Positions 47,401 through 57,919 of a DNA stretch of 60,000 nucleotides are shown piece by piece. The stretch is taken from assembly GCA_914767715.1 (NCBI GenBank), contig OU612068.1, positions 4,838,001-4,898,000 of the forward strand, given 5' to 3'. The notes under the pieces are model-generated. The model was given only the letters and a program-made list of their open reading frames with translations, was not told where the DNA came from and ran no database searches. The translations under genes and the position numbers were made by a program. Each line of letters opens with the position of its first letter. Position 1 is the stretch's first letter. This DNA comes from Membranipora membranacea (Eukaryota; Bryozoa; Gymnolaemata; Cheilostomatida; Membraniporidae).

Positions 47401-50400
47401 AAACCCACCACAGATATGTTTACAGCGAGACAAGATATATATACTCAACCAATCATGTTACATCTACAAGCGTCTGGTCTCGGCACAACATCATACATTA
47501 TCTTACACACAGAGATAACGATTGAGTTCACTTAATATCACTAACCTCGCTTAGTTCATCTATAAACTGGAATCTTGTAGCGGGGTTATCTAACACTGTT
47601 AGAGCATCCTTTCCTCTGGCTACTCCATCTCCAGCAGCACCTGAGTCTCTATCTGCTAGCGCTGCCGACGCCGTGTCATCATCTCCCCAGTCAATAGAAA
47701 GCTCAGCATTACCGGCATCACTGACCTCAATACCCATATCCTCCTATATAATAATACAAAAAAAAAAAAAATGCAGCCATCACCCGATTACATTTTCAGT
47801 AAGTTTCTCCGATGGCTGGTATGACATTTGTGGATTCATGTCACAGTCTGACTCTCCAAATCTTAAGACTTTCTGATGAGACAGACCAATGCCTAGACAC
47901 CAGTGTATCAGAATTTTTCACCCGCATGAGAAACTAAAGATATGAGAAGTTGATCTTGTATAGAATTAATATCACAACGTGGCGATACTCACAATTCCAA
48001 AATCTATCTCTCCATTATCTTCTGCGGGAGTGTCATCATCGAAATCTATAGCTCCCCAGTCAATCTGTGATCAGAAAACATACAATACATGCAACCACAA
48101 GAGTCAAGTTATCAGTTAGCCTCAAACTGATAGGAGGGGTGACAAGGCTAGTTATCAGTACCTTATGTTCAAAAGTACATTCATGTCTATGCGAGAAATT
48201 ATTTTTTGGAAGCAGCAAAGCTTAGGGGCAGGGTTGATTACAAAAACTGACACAACACACAACAGTTGGAACATTTAGCATTTGCATAAAAGGATTAATA
48301 TATAAAACTAATGGTTATGGTGGAAAACCTGGCCTCAGTTTTAACCTTTACTTTAGCTCAGCTTAGATGTGACATGGTCACACTAAGCATGGGTTGTGGT
48401 GCAATATTGCCGACCAGTAGTATTTATTTTTATGAACAAAGAAAAGGCATTCAAATATATTTTTTGGAATGTACGCCGCCTACCTCCTCAGACTGTTGAG
48501 TTGTCTGCTCATCTTGTATATTCTGATGTAATACTGTATCTACTATAGATGTAGGTTTAGTACCAGTTTTCCACTCGTAGGTAGTTATATTACCTCTTTC
48601 TATTACCCTCTGTAATAACCTGCATACCTCACCATCGCTACAAATCGCATCAAGCGTCACTTTCAAACAATATACACAATGTTGAAATTAAAAAAAGTTA
48701 AAGTTAAAGTTAAAAAATGCAAATATGACATTCTCTTCTGCTACTTTGAGAGACACATAGTATTCAGTACAAAAGCTATGACACTGCATACTCGGTATAT
48801 CGGTTTCTGATCATGTTCTTCTGAATTAAATCTATACTTCTGAACAAACACAAACATTTGATTTTATTTCGTTTTTTTTTGCACATCAGGCAGAAAATCT
48901 TTGGATGATGGTGATGCAGTGGATTTTACAAACTGTCGTTTCTGAAGTTTAGTAGTAGCCACTTTTCCGTGTGAGATGAAGGAATTCCCAAAACAACTAA
49001 GAGGGATATCGGCGATAAAAAATTACTACTCCGTCCTTCCTGCACTCACAGTAAACTTTATTGTAGCAATTTTGTTTATCATATTTAGCTGTGGAAAACA
49101 GTTATAGTGATTCCGCTGACTTATGTTTTTCATAGGAAGAACAACAAGCAGCAAGAACTACTGCTTATATGCGTCCGATTCTTGCTACATTGTAAAACAA
49201 TCTGTGAAATAATTTGTGGAAACGGCAAAAAGTTCATGAGCTAAAATCAACAAAATGAAAACCACCTACCCGCCATTAATATATTTGATGAATTGAGAGT
49301 AGTATTCTAAACTAGATTTGAGATCTTTCGTTTGCTCAGCTATAGATTTAAAAGTTTCAGGTAGATCTGCTGCGAGGGCTAGTAACTCCTTCTTCACATG
49401 TTTACCCTGTAATGCGTAGAAAATAATGAAGTTGTTTTTGTGTGGAATGAATGATTTGTCGAACAGGATAGCACAGATCAGAAATGACACTACAGGAATG
49501 AAGTCCTACCAACAAAAATAACAGCCTAGTTTTTTAAATAACTTACCAAAGTTAAGGTATCTGATAAAACTTTATAGTGCTTGTTTCATAGAATAATGTT
49601 TCATCTGAATATTTTCTCAGCATAAAATAAAACTCGAAACTGACCTGGATGCCGAATTGTTGGCACATGTCGTAGTATTTTTTCTTGCACTCAGAGGCCA
49701 GGCTGTTGTATTCTCCCTCTTTCCTTGTGCAGTCCTGCTGTGATTTCTTACATTTAACCACCTGCCTTTTCAGTGCAGGTACCTCAAAGTTTACGTTACG
49801 TGTCAACATCTGGGCTGCCTCAGCTGTCACAAGGAAATATATCAGTGTAACCACAATACATATCAGGGTCAAAGCTAACACAATCATATAGACCAATGCT
49901 GCAACTGTTAGATAATTGACTTTTACTGTTAGCTTTCTCTTTCGATAAGACTTCAATATTAGGAGTTGTCTATTATTGATCAATAAGAGGGCAACTCCTA
50001 ATGTTAAAGAGGGTGTGCGCAATGAACTCACCCAGATAAACAAGGTCTACCTGATATAGCTCAACTATTTCTTTCCAATCCTATAAAAAAATAGAACAAC
50101 ATGTAAATATGTAACTTCCAGCTGCTACACCACACAATGAAGGAGATTAATGACAGCATGTCAGGATAAAAGTCTGAACAACCAAATGATTGAAATCCCT
50201 GAGGCTGCAAATGCCCGAGCTAACGACTACATTTTTGGGGAAAAACAACTGAATGGCTAGGCTAATCTTTATGAGTGGAATCAGAACATTGTGAAGTGAA
50301 AATCGGCCGGACTGGATCAAACAATATATGGATTTAAAGGAAAAGTTTACCGAGAGCCTACAGTATCAACTATCTGGCGGATATTGAACATATTTCGATA

Positions 50401-52043
50401 TTTCTAAATAATGAATAAAAAACATTGGAGCATTTGATCTTTTAAAAAGCTCCTATTTGGAGAGATCCCCCTATCAAAATCAAGCAGTGATTCCAAAATT
50501 TTGAAACTTAGCAAGCTCATGAAGTGCCGACTTAAAACTTATTATGGATGGTTATTTACTTCATGGAGTAATATGGCAAACAGACATGCCAAACAATGAT
50601 GGTCAAATGGATAAGGCCAAAGAGAAGATATCATTCACCGCTTTCGATTCGTATAGTCTATTTCATTGATAACATACTTTCATTCTCTGGGAGGAGTAGC
50701 TTCCAAATATATTTTTTGAGCTTGCTTCTGTTTCCTTGAGAATGTTGATAATCTGCTCACAGTGGAAGTAATTGATATCTAAAACCAAATCAGTAACCCT
50801 TCATTCATAACAGTACAAGTAAGATTAGGTAATCGAAGCAATGATAAATCAAAAATTGACAGGAACTTCCCTCACCTTAAAATCTGGGGTATTTTCTGAC
50901 GATTAAAAGGAACAGATAGAGATCTGTTGTTAACCATTAATTTTTATCTAAATTACGGTGCATTCATGCAATGAGCTAGTTTATGTGCTTATGTCTTAGG
51001 ATAGCTGGTAATGGCTTTCATTTTCAACCACTTGAGAAAGTGGTTGATAATGAAATGCTACTATCAGCCATACCGACACAGTTTTTGCGCTTAAACTAGC
51101 AATGAGCATATCCCATCAGTAGAGCATGGAAGCTATCCTCAAAGACATAACTTATTGGAATACCAACATTATATAATAATCACAGTGATATAAAGAGTAT
51201 TATTTACATACATGTTCCTGAGAGTAGTTTAGTAATGTCCTCATGAGCCGGCATATCCTGAATGGCGGTATTGATTTTCTCTCTGATAGTCAGAGCAGCC
51301 TCCTGCCAGTTTTGTTTACAGTGCCTCCTTTTAATCAACCAATCTGTAACAAGTAAACACATGCATCATAAACAGTACAGTTCTTGTAGAAAGAGATTAA
51401 TCGCAGTAAAAAGTATCAAGACAGTGAGAATGTGGGTTAAAATCGCAAGTCTGTCTCTGTCCGAAGACTGAAAAATAAAGGTGCCTTCAGGGCGCGGCCG
51501 CCATATTCGGCGCTAAGTTGCTCTCAGTTTGCAGGCAGGTTGGAGAGCAACAAATTGAGTCCACTAGTCAGTAGACTGCAGCGAGATTCGAACCCAAAAC
51601 CTCCAACACTTGTGCATTAGAGGGCAGGCGCTCTAATCAACTGAGCTACCTCCAACTTCTATGCAGAGAGGCTTTGCCTTTCTGCCTACCAGTTCACCTT
51701 CTCTCATGGTATATTTCACCTACAGTAATTTCAATTTTGATTTTTATCCTGTGTTGACATTGTTCATATAGAACACAGATATATAAGACATATATTCAAG
51801 CTATCAATCGTTTCAGCCTTGCAATAAAGATGTAGAGGATTAGGGATACGCCATAAATGGCTCAATATGATGAAGACAAAAACAAAGCAGGTCATTTAAT
51901 TGTGGTCAGAATTTTTTGAAATAATGCTCACCAAACAAATAGTAGTAGGGTATAGGGTGGAGAAAACTAAAAGCACCTCAAAATAATAAATGGCACTCAC
52001 CTGAGAGCTTGTTGTAGTGGATATCTATTGGCATTTCCTCCAT
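39664..52043 (-). CDS. CDK5RAP3: CDK5 regulatory subunit-associated protein 3 (503 aa, 12 exons)
   Basis: Exons 52043-52001, 51343-51212, 50778-50678, 50080-50032, 49823-49645, 49406-49270, 48637-48484, 48064-47993, 47743-47546, 40924-40722, 40183-40012 and 39735-39664 join in phase to 503 residues (human 506). Conserved segments include PIDIHYNKLSDWLIKRRHC, ALTIREKINTAIQDMP, SKNIFGSYSSQRMKDW, EWKTGTKP and the end KKYKDRVVNIMGE. CDK5RAP3 (C53) works with UFL1 and DDRGK1 in UFMylation of ER-bound ribosomes and in ER-phagy. Two IDWG motifs, the shuffled ATG8-interacting motifs, start exon 8 (IDWGAIDF) and lie in exon 9 (SIDWGDDD). Intron 9 (40925-47545) holds two opposite-strand genes. A fold-back element lies 22 bp past the exon 11 donor. 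Confidence 0.97.
39919..39989. mobile_element. 71-bp fold-back micro-element (TAGCC family)
   Basis: It starts TAGCCTGTCTTG and ends CAAGACAGGCTA, with further pairing inside (GGTGGGGGGACAAGC with the inverse CTTTGTCCCCCTCCCCCACC). CAAACACA flanks it on both sides (39910-39917 and 39990-39997), with one extra T before the left arm, exactly as the 34-bp copy at 6656 has one extra G. It lies just past the donor of CDK5RAP3 exon 11. Confidence 0.75.
41412..41444. repeat. (TA)n microsatellite upstream of the Mab-21-like gene
   Basis: Uninterrupted AT/TA alternation about 215 bp before the Mab-21-like start codon. Confidence 0.9.
41659..43567 (+). CDS. Mab-21/cGAS-like domain protein (584 aa, 2 exons)
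   Basis: Exons 41659-43117 and 43272-43567 join in phase. The ATG at 41659 (MSDILDFASG) was chosen because the longer open frame starts without an ATG. Residues about 60-100 hold the nucleotidyltransferase signature (CLQTGSVPENVCLP, GS at 67-68) and then EGDLMVVI at the catalytic-acid position, with one acidic residue instead of a D/E-x-D pair. An acidic low-complexity linker covers about 255-345. The C-terminal Mab-21 half follows: LPDWP near 367, DWRLSFSEAE near 412, SYHLKTILLW near 456 and CPHYFIPEMN near 500. The family includes cGAS-like receptors and developmental Mab-21 proteins. The altered acid motif makes catalysis uncertain. The gene lies in an intron of CDK5RAP3 on the opposite strand. 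Confidence 0.88.
43725..44130. repeat. Local imperfect duplication, SINE-interrupted
   Basis: A segment of about 95 bp starting GCATAACATATCAG and ending near AAAATTGATTA occurs at about 43725-43822 and again at about 44037-44128. The adjoining ATGATGACTTAACAGAGTCA occurs at about 44003 and 44389, where the second copy is pushed away by the SINE at 44196. Confidence 0.65.
44196..44380 (+). mobile_element. tRNA-derived SINE, copy 2
   Basis: It has leader GCTAATTAGCGCCATCAACC, A-box TGGCGCAATCGGTTAGCG, B-box GGGTCCGAATCCC and tail CCAGCCCCCACCACC...GGTGTAT. The head resembles tRNA-Ile. It is the more complete of the two family members (the other at 17815). Confidence 0.75.
44873..44880 (+). 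promoter_or_regulatory. TATA box of the NHL-TM gene
   Basis: TATATAAG lies 92 bp before the start codon at 44965. Spacing suits a leader of about 60 nt. Inferred. Confidence 0.4.
44965..46941 (+). CDS. NHL-repeat beta-propeller type I membrane protein (443 aa, 3 exons)
   Basis: Exons 44965-45050, 45498-46516 and 46715-46941 join in phase to 443 residues. Exon 1 encodes a signal peptide (FLNTLLTFPILCISCTSA). Exon 2 holds NHL-type propeller blades with repeated ADxxxxxxRxxD cores, for example LIADSARGCIRILD and IVADGNNNKLRVVD, and many N-glycosylation sequons. Exon 3 begins with a transmembrane helix (GGGISGGLGVVGLIVGIACY, about residues 376-398), followed by a basic stop-transfer SKKRPY and a cytoplasmic tail of about 45 residues. 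The propeller should face outside the cell and bind a ligand; I do not recognise an orthologue or a known partner. The first exon is supported by phase, donor and signal peptide, not by similarity. The gene is nested in CDK5RAP3 intron 9 on the opposite strand. Confidence 0.82.
46658..46694. mobile_element. 37-bp perfect palindrome with 8-bp flanking duplication
   Basis: Two perfect 18-bp arms starting CATAGACCTACTAATAAT meet around one central base. GTTGTGAT flanks it on both sides (46650-46657 and 46695-46702). It fills part of intron 2 of the NHL-TM gene and ends 20 bp before exon 3. A target-site duplication around a bare palindrome suggests a minimal fold-back transposon. Confidence 0.75.
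51016..51055. repeat. Long hairpin in CDK5RAP3 intron 2
   Basis: TTTCATTTTCAACCACTT pairs with AAGTGGTTGATAATGAAA with one mismatch around a 3-4 base loop. No flanking duplication was seen, so it may be unrelated to the fold-back elements. Confidence 0.6.
51478..51672 (-). mobile_element. tRNA-derived SINE, second family
   Basis: On the minus strand a tRNA-like head starts near 51657: GGAGGTAGCTCAGTTGATTA (A-box) and GGGTTCGAATCTC (B-box), with a 3' body running to about 51480. A short GC-rich stretch with GCGGCCGC lies at the far end. It lies in intron 1 of CDK5RAP3. Extent is approximate, as only one copy is in the window. Confidence 0.6.
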
Positions 52044-52934
52044 GATGTCTTATCTTAGTAATCTCCCTGATGGGATAATTGAATCCTGAAAGTAGGAATT
52101 AGACAAAACACATATCAGATGCGACAAGCAGAAGGTATTTCAACTAGAAAGAGAGAGGCTTTGTTTGAAAGGCAAATCACAGACATCATTATGGATAGCA
52201 GCTAAATAGGGTGCACTTCATAATGATAATGGTGCAAGTACAAATTGATCAGAGAAGTATTCTATCAGGTGTTGTTTCATCTCGCAGATTCCCACATATA
52301 ATATATTGAGTCCAAACCAGAATAAGCCGACATGATGTACACTTCACTTAGTATTAGGGCAACTAGCAAGCAGTGTAAACACTTGGTCAGTGTGGTCACT
52401 GTTTGGATGACTCCTGACTAGAGCATAGATTCAGCATTTCTTATTCACCATTAGTTATAGGACAAAATGTAAACAAATTCAGTGCCTGTGATTATTTGGC
52501 CAACACTGAAACTGAGCAATGAAAACAGATCATATTGATCAGTGTTCTGTTGGTGACTGAAAACTTGAAAGTGAGAAACTAATACCTTGGTGATGAAGTT
52601 ACTCAAAACTTGACTACGAATGACTCAAGGTTAGTGTTCTAATGGTCACAAGGCCTTTGTACAGCTTATGGATGGGTATTTGGTAACCGCTGGTCACCAA
52701 ATAGGCATCTCGATGGGAACTTGATAGCAAACTCATTTATAACAAAATCCTATCTTCATGGGTATGTGGTAAGCATGTTTTTGCATATATGGATGGCCGT
52801 TTTACAGAGATGTGTGGCGGATGGCCATTTATCGGACACATTTGAGAACAACAAATGCTAAGTGTCCACAACCCTTCATTTTCTGTTACAAAGGCATACG
52901 CCTCTGTCAAATTCATGTAGGCTATGGATGCTTT
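52044..52934. other. 5' flank of CDK5RAP3
   Basis: It should hold the promoter and leader of CDK5RAP3. A motif TATTTGG.AACC...AATAGGCATC near 52677-52712 recurs at about 53368-53432 on the other side of the MITE. No gene seen. Confidence 0.45.
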
Positions 52935-53319
52935 TTAAAGTGCAACCAAGGTTTCAAACAACTTCTCATTGATGGCCATTGATTAATAGCAGATTGCACC
53001 TTCTGCATGGGCAAAAAGACAAAATATAATTCGGATGATTATTCAGCCAGAATTCTTGTGAAACATTTCTTCCATCAGGCACTCAAACTCAGCTTAAAGA
53101 GAATACCACATGGCAGTTTCCTGTTCCTGTTATTATTTAGCCTGTGCTCTACAATTATTACAGCAAAGTCTTGGAACCTCCCCTAAACTGAAGTGTTACC
53201 CTGCTTAGAGTCAGCAACTACTTTGAGTTTTGCATCGCGTAATGCACAAATCTGATGCTGCCCAGCACATTATTTGCTACCCATTAATGCATTGCTGCGA
53301 AACCTTGGTTGCCCTTTAA
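52935..53319. mobile_element. TTAA-flanked MITE, copy 2 (385 bp)
   Basis: Same length and ends as 25363-25747, with TTAA at both borders and one change in the left inverted repeat (AAAGTGC for AAAGGGC). The high similarity suggests both copies inserted fairly recently. It is inserted in non-coding DNA upstream of CDK5RAP3. Confidence 0.85.
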
Positions 53320-54059
53320 GCTACCGGCTGCCTATTTGGCATTTGGCGGTTGTCCGAGCACCATTCGGATGCGTATTTGGCAACCACCAGATGTCAGGCA
53401 GACATCCGGTTCTGCCACTAATAGGCATCCCCGAATGGGTTCTTAGCAAAACAAGACTCTCCCAGGTTAAATTCAACATAGGCCTACTGATTCCTTTTGA
53501 ATTCAAGATGACATCAAACATTCATTCACTTAGGATCTTGGGATATGTGTTTACTACTACCTAGTATCATACTTACTATAATTACTTAGTATTTTGTTAT
53601 TGTATGGAATGAGAGGGTGTTCATTGGTATATGTAGCCTGCTCAGGCTTAGCTTGTATGCATGTGTGTATATAGATAGTGAAGTTAGTGGTAGCAATGAC
53701 TGAGTAACTGTTGGTGTTACTCCTTCGGTTGGTAGTACTAGTACGACTACGAGTTAGGGGTGTTCACTGGGGTCTCATGTATCAAGTCTCATGTCTCAAA
53801 GACGACATCACGCTAGACCGCCTAGGGGGGCGTAAGGGGCGTGCCTCAGTTTTTGGACATAACTACATAAGGTTTGGACATTGTTCCAGAATACCATCCC
53901 GTGGGTAGGGCATTTGGGTTCAGAGTGGGTACATGTACCCATCCAGTAGGGCATCAGTAGTATTGTCCAGTATCTGGCCTCTTACCTCTTCTTCTTTAGC
54001 ATGTACTAGAACATAGCGTAAGCAGTACGCCTCATTAATTTCAATCCTTAGCCAGCATG
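53320..54059. other. Repeat-like intergenic DNA, 3' flank of the LINE
   Basis: This includes a GC-richer patch at about 53700-53960. It may contain the 3' end of the minus-strand LINE. No gene supported. Confidence 0.4.
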
Positions 54060-55990
54060 TGATTCAAATCTGTCGCCTTGCGACTATTTTGCATAGCATT
54101 AATATAAGTTTGAAGTCATCACTGTGACCCCAGCTTTGTTTTAGTTTCACAAACTGTCTTTGGTTAGAAACTGTTATAGTAAACTGATTTGTTAGCATAT
54201 ATCGTGGGGGGATCTCCCGAGTCACTGCCCTGGTAACTGCAATATTAACGGGTCTATCGTTTATAAGTTCGTCGTAAGCAGATGTGAGCGATTCGTTGTT
54301 TTCCTCAAGGGACAGCAGGCGAAGTAACAGAGCATGTCTTATTTTTGCTCGCCTATCAGCTAGGGTTTCTAATTCTAGTTTTTCACGAGCCTCTGTCACA
54401 CTATCCCTCCCTTTGAGGGTCGATATGAATCTTATGGCTTTGTGTTGCACCATCTCAATGTCATTTATTAGATAACATAGTGTCGTATCCCAGACAGAAG
54501 CTGCATACTCAACATGAGGTCTACATAGGCTGGTCTAGGCAAGGAGACGAGCGGATGCAGGGGCATCACGTAGTGCGCGTTTAATCATGCTCAACTGTTT
54601 TTTAGCTTTTCCAATCTTACTATGAATGTGATTGTTAAATTTCAAATCGGACTGAAGAATGACGCCTAGGTATCGAGTCTCCCGCACAGTCTCTAGGGTT
54701 GTCCCGCCTAGCACATAGTTGGTATCAGGGGAAGTCGGAGTCTGATTGAAGGGAAGAACTGAACATTTGTCAACGTTGAAGGACATGCACCACACATTTG
54801 CCCATTGCTGAAGTGCATACACATTGTTTTGAAATCTCAATTTGTCTTGAGCATTGTTGACTACCTGGTAGATGACGGTGTCATCGGCAAACAGACTAAT
54901 GTCACAATCAACGTGGTCCGGCAGATCATTAATGTAGGCTAGGAAGAGGGTGGGGCCTAGCACCGACCTCTGAGGAACCCCAGAAGTTACAGGCAGTTCA
55001 TATGAAAGTTTCCCTTTAATCCTTACTTTTTGTTTGCGGAAGGAAGTCATGAATCCATTTTATTATCTGTGTACTCACGTTAGGAATGTTAGATAGTTTT
55101 TGCATTAGGAGTTTGTGTGGAACTTTATCGAACGCCTTCGCAAAGTCAAGAACTACGGCATGAATAGTATCCCCTTTGTCTACATGCCTAGCAATGTCGT
55201 GATATGTGCCACATAATTGTGTCTCACATGACAGCCCCTAACGGAAACCATGCTGTCTGTTATACAAGAACTTATCTAATGCAACGTTTAGATGGTGAAG
55301 CACAATATGTTCGAGCAACTTGCAAGGAATGCTAGTAAGCGATATAGGTCGGTAGTTATTTGGTTGATCAGCAGGCCCTTTTTTATGAAGAGGAGACACA
55401 TAAGCTAGCTTCCATTCACCGGGAAGTGTTGAGGTAGATAGAGATACTTTGAATATAGAAGTAAGGCACTTAGCAGTCATGATTGGGTCTATTACGAGAT
55501 CCTCTTTGCGTATATCATCTGGACCTGCTAATTTTCCATTCTTGAGAGCAGTAAGGAGGTTTGCAACTCCAGCATCAGATACCTCAATAGATGAGGCGGT
55601 ACAATTATATGCATTGTTGCTATCGAGTTGGTGTTGTTTGCAGAATTGTGAGCTGAAGAACTCATCCAAAATATTAGCACATTCTATTGGGTCTTCAGTG
55701 TGGTAATTTCCCCAGTCTTGAGTTTCATAGGGGGCTTCATAACACATTGAGTCCACTTCAAGTGTTGATAAAATGGTTTACTGTTATCTGTTATCCTGTT
55801 CTATTTTACGCAGTTCAACACGGTGCGAACCCCTTTCTTGTTTGTTGTTTCTGAGAGCCACTCTAGCTGGTTTTTCACTCAGGCCTCCCAGCACAGAATG
55901 AATGCATAGTCTGGCACTAGTGCTATCACCCTGCACTCTTGTGTCAGTAAACAAGCCATACCCTAAAATAATAACCCTTGCCAGACCACA
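54060..55990 (-). pseudogene. Decayed LINE reverse transcriptase (CR1/Jockey-like)
   Basis: Three large minus-strand frames (55756-55238, 55050-54535, 54453-54064) cover most of a reverse-transcriptase domain in order. They contain NYRPISLTSIPCKLLEHIV, then DFAKAFDKVPHKLL in the gap, SGVPQRSVLGPTLFLAYIND, the catalytic LFADD and a YLGVILQSDLKF block. Frames are broken by at least one in-frame stop near 55236, a frameshift near 55040 and another stop near 54534. No intact endonuclease frame is visible upstream. It is a dead 5'-truncated copy. Clade is inferred from motif style. Confidence 0.88.
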
Positions 55991-56155
55991 CACAGGAAAA
56001 TATTATGTTTGCCAGCATGACACTGATGCGTAATCGTAGCCGAAAATCTACAATAAATCAATATATGAAGTTGGGTATGTAGATACAAGCTTCCGATCTC
56101 TACAATAGTGGCTTTGATCTCTCGGAGACATATAAAGGTGATTTCCTACGGCAGA

Positions 56156-56277
56156 CGAGCTGCGCCATGGGAGAAAATAATTTCAGATGGCGCAGCTCGG
56201 CTAGAGGCAATTTACATGTGGCGCAGCTCGGCTAGAGGCGATTTTTGTGTGGCGCAGCGCGGCTAGTTTCGCAATTT
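56156..56277. repeat. GC-rich 31-bp tandem repeat with inverted leader
   Basis: Three units of 31, 31 and about 29 bp start at 56187, 56218 and 56249, sharing GTGGCGCAGCTCGGCTAGAG. Just upstream, CGAGCTGCGCCAT (56156-56168) is the exact inverse of ATGGCGCAGCTCG (56187-56199), so the leader can pair with any unit. Confidence 0.8.
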
Positions 56278-57883
56278 ATAACCAAGAGCACATGATTCCT
56301 AATAATGATAGACTTACACATACTTGCTCATCTGTCGGAATTGATAAATCAGCGGGAAATTATCACAGCTCTATTGTTCAAGATCTAGCTGAAAAAGCAA
56401 GAGGACTATTTTACATAAGTTGAACTAGGAGCGGGAGTCACAGTGTTTGAGAAGTTTCTTGAGTTTCCATACCTATATGTACGATATGGCTGTAAATATA
56501 GTATAGACATTCTGAAATGAAGTAGTATTTTCCACAATAATGTATGACACTTATATTATTAAGCTAGTGATTAAGTATCATGTGAAGGAATGATTGGAGG
56601 TGTTGATCTACTTGTACTACCTACTTCTTTCTTCTACCAAGGACGGAGTAATCAGTAACAGGCTAAGCTTCCCCTGATACTCTTTGCTTCTACCACTCAC
56701 ATCACTACATTTCCTTACTTTTGTTGGCTTGGGCTTAATTGTGTCACATGTGGGTGCACCAACAAAGCAGTGAACTGCCCAATGTGTTGATAGTTGATAA
56801 TGATGTTGATGAAATATGTATCAAGCAAGAGTGACTACTCACACTCACAGGCTACTTAGTACTAGTACTGCAGGCTGCTACAGAGTGAAGAATGGTCACA
56901 GGCCTACTCTATCACCTGGGTCACTGGCAGTAAATGACTGCCCCCTAGGTTTTTTTGTTGTTTGAAACCCAACCAGGGGGAGCTGTCAAAAATTGCCAGA
57001 GATCAACCAAGGTTTTGTATATAATGCATACAATGCAACGCGTATAGTAATGTCTGCTAGATGGGGGGCATATACTACAAGCATAGAGAAGGCTTTAGAG
57101 CCCATCAAGCTACTTAGTTCAAAGTTTGACTGTGATTGATGTGTCAGTAATCTGACAAAGTCCAAACAACAAGTGTATGTATGTGTACTTTTATTTTACA
57201 GCCTGTATGATTATGAAGGAGCATTTTAGAGATTAACCAGAGATAAGGCATAGGAATGATATGCAATCAACACCAGACAGACTTAATCTTTGATCACGTG
57301 TATCATGATTGCATTGGTAAGACAGTGGCTGGTTCACTTAGCTGGATTTAAGATGCTGAGACTTCGTCAAGTTAAAGTATTTTCCAATGAACAACTAGAG
57401 ATCCAGGAGATTTTATACACAATAATAATGCCGTAGCACAGCTCATCTCCTAGTCAACATCTAACTGTAAGTTGTAGATGATAAATCAATGTCAAGCATG
57501 CAACTTCAGTTAGTATCCAATGCTGCTGATAGTGATACATATGGAGTTTTTGCGGTATCAATTAGATGAACAAACTTTATCAGGGTGCTTGGTCACTGGG
57601 TGCAGGCCCCAGAGAACTGAGAAGAAGGTTCATTGCGTAAGGCAGTCCTCGCACCCTGCTACACTCTGCTTAAATCTATCAATAATAATCAGATCAAATG
57701 ATTCACAGTGTTTTGTGCTGATCATTTTTATTTTTAGGTACATTGAATATAATATGTATAACGGCCACAGGTATTCTGGCTCGTAGTCACATTGATCCAA
57801 CTTTTTGGGTCAAACCAAACGCATATCCTTACTCCAACTTTGGAGAGTGATAGTAAGTCCTTGGGTGAACAAAAGATATCAAG

Positions 57884-57919
57884 GAGTTGGGGACAAAATA
57901 TAACATTTGTCCCCAACTC
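57884..57919. repeat. Hairpin with 14-bp perfect arms
   Basis: GAGTTGGGGACAAA pairs with TTTGTCCCCAACTC around an 8-base AT loop. No flanking duplication seen. Confidence 0.6.

Noticed and set aside
51585-51657. Minus-strand tRNA gene
   Set aside because: A and B boxes are good but the sequence continues into a SINE-type body, and the 3' half does not close an acceptor stem.
57884-57919. Another fold-back micro-element
   Set aside because: The hairpin is clear but no matching direct repeats flank it, so insertion is not supported.
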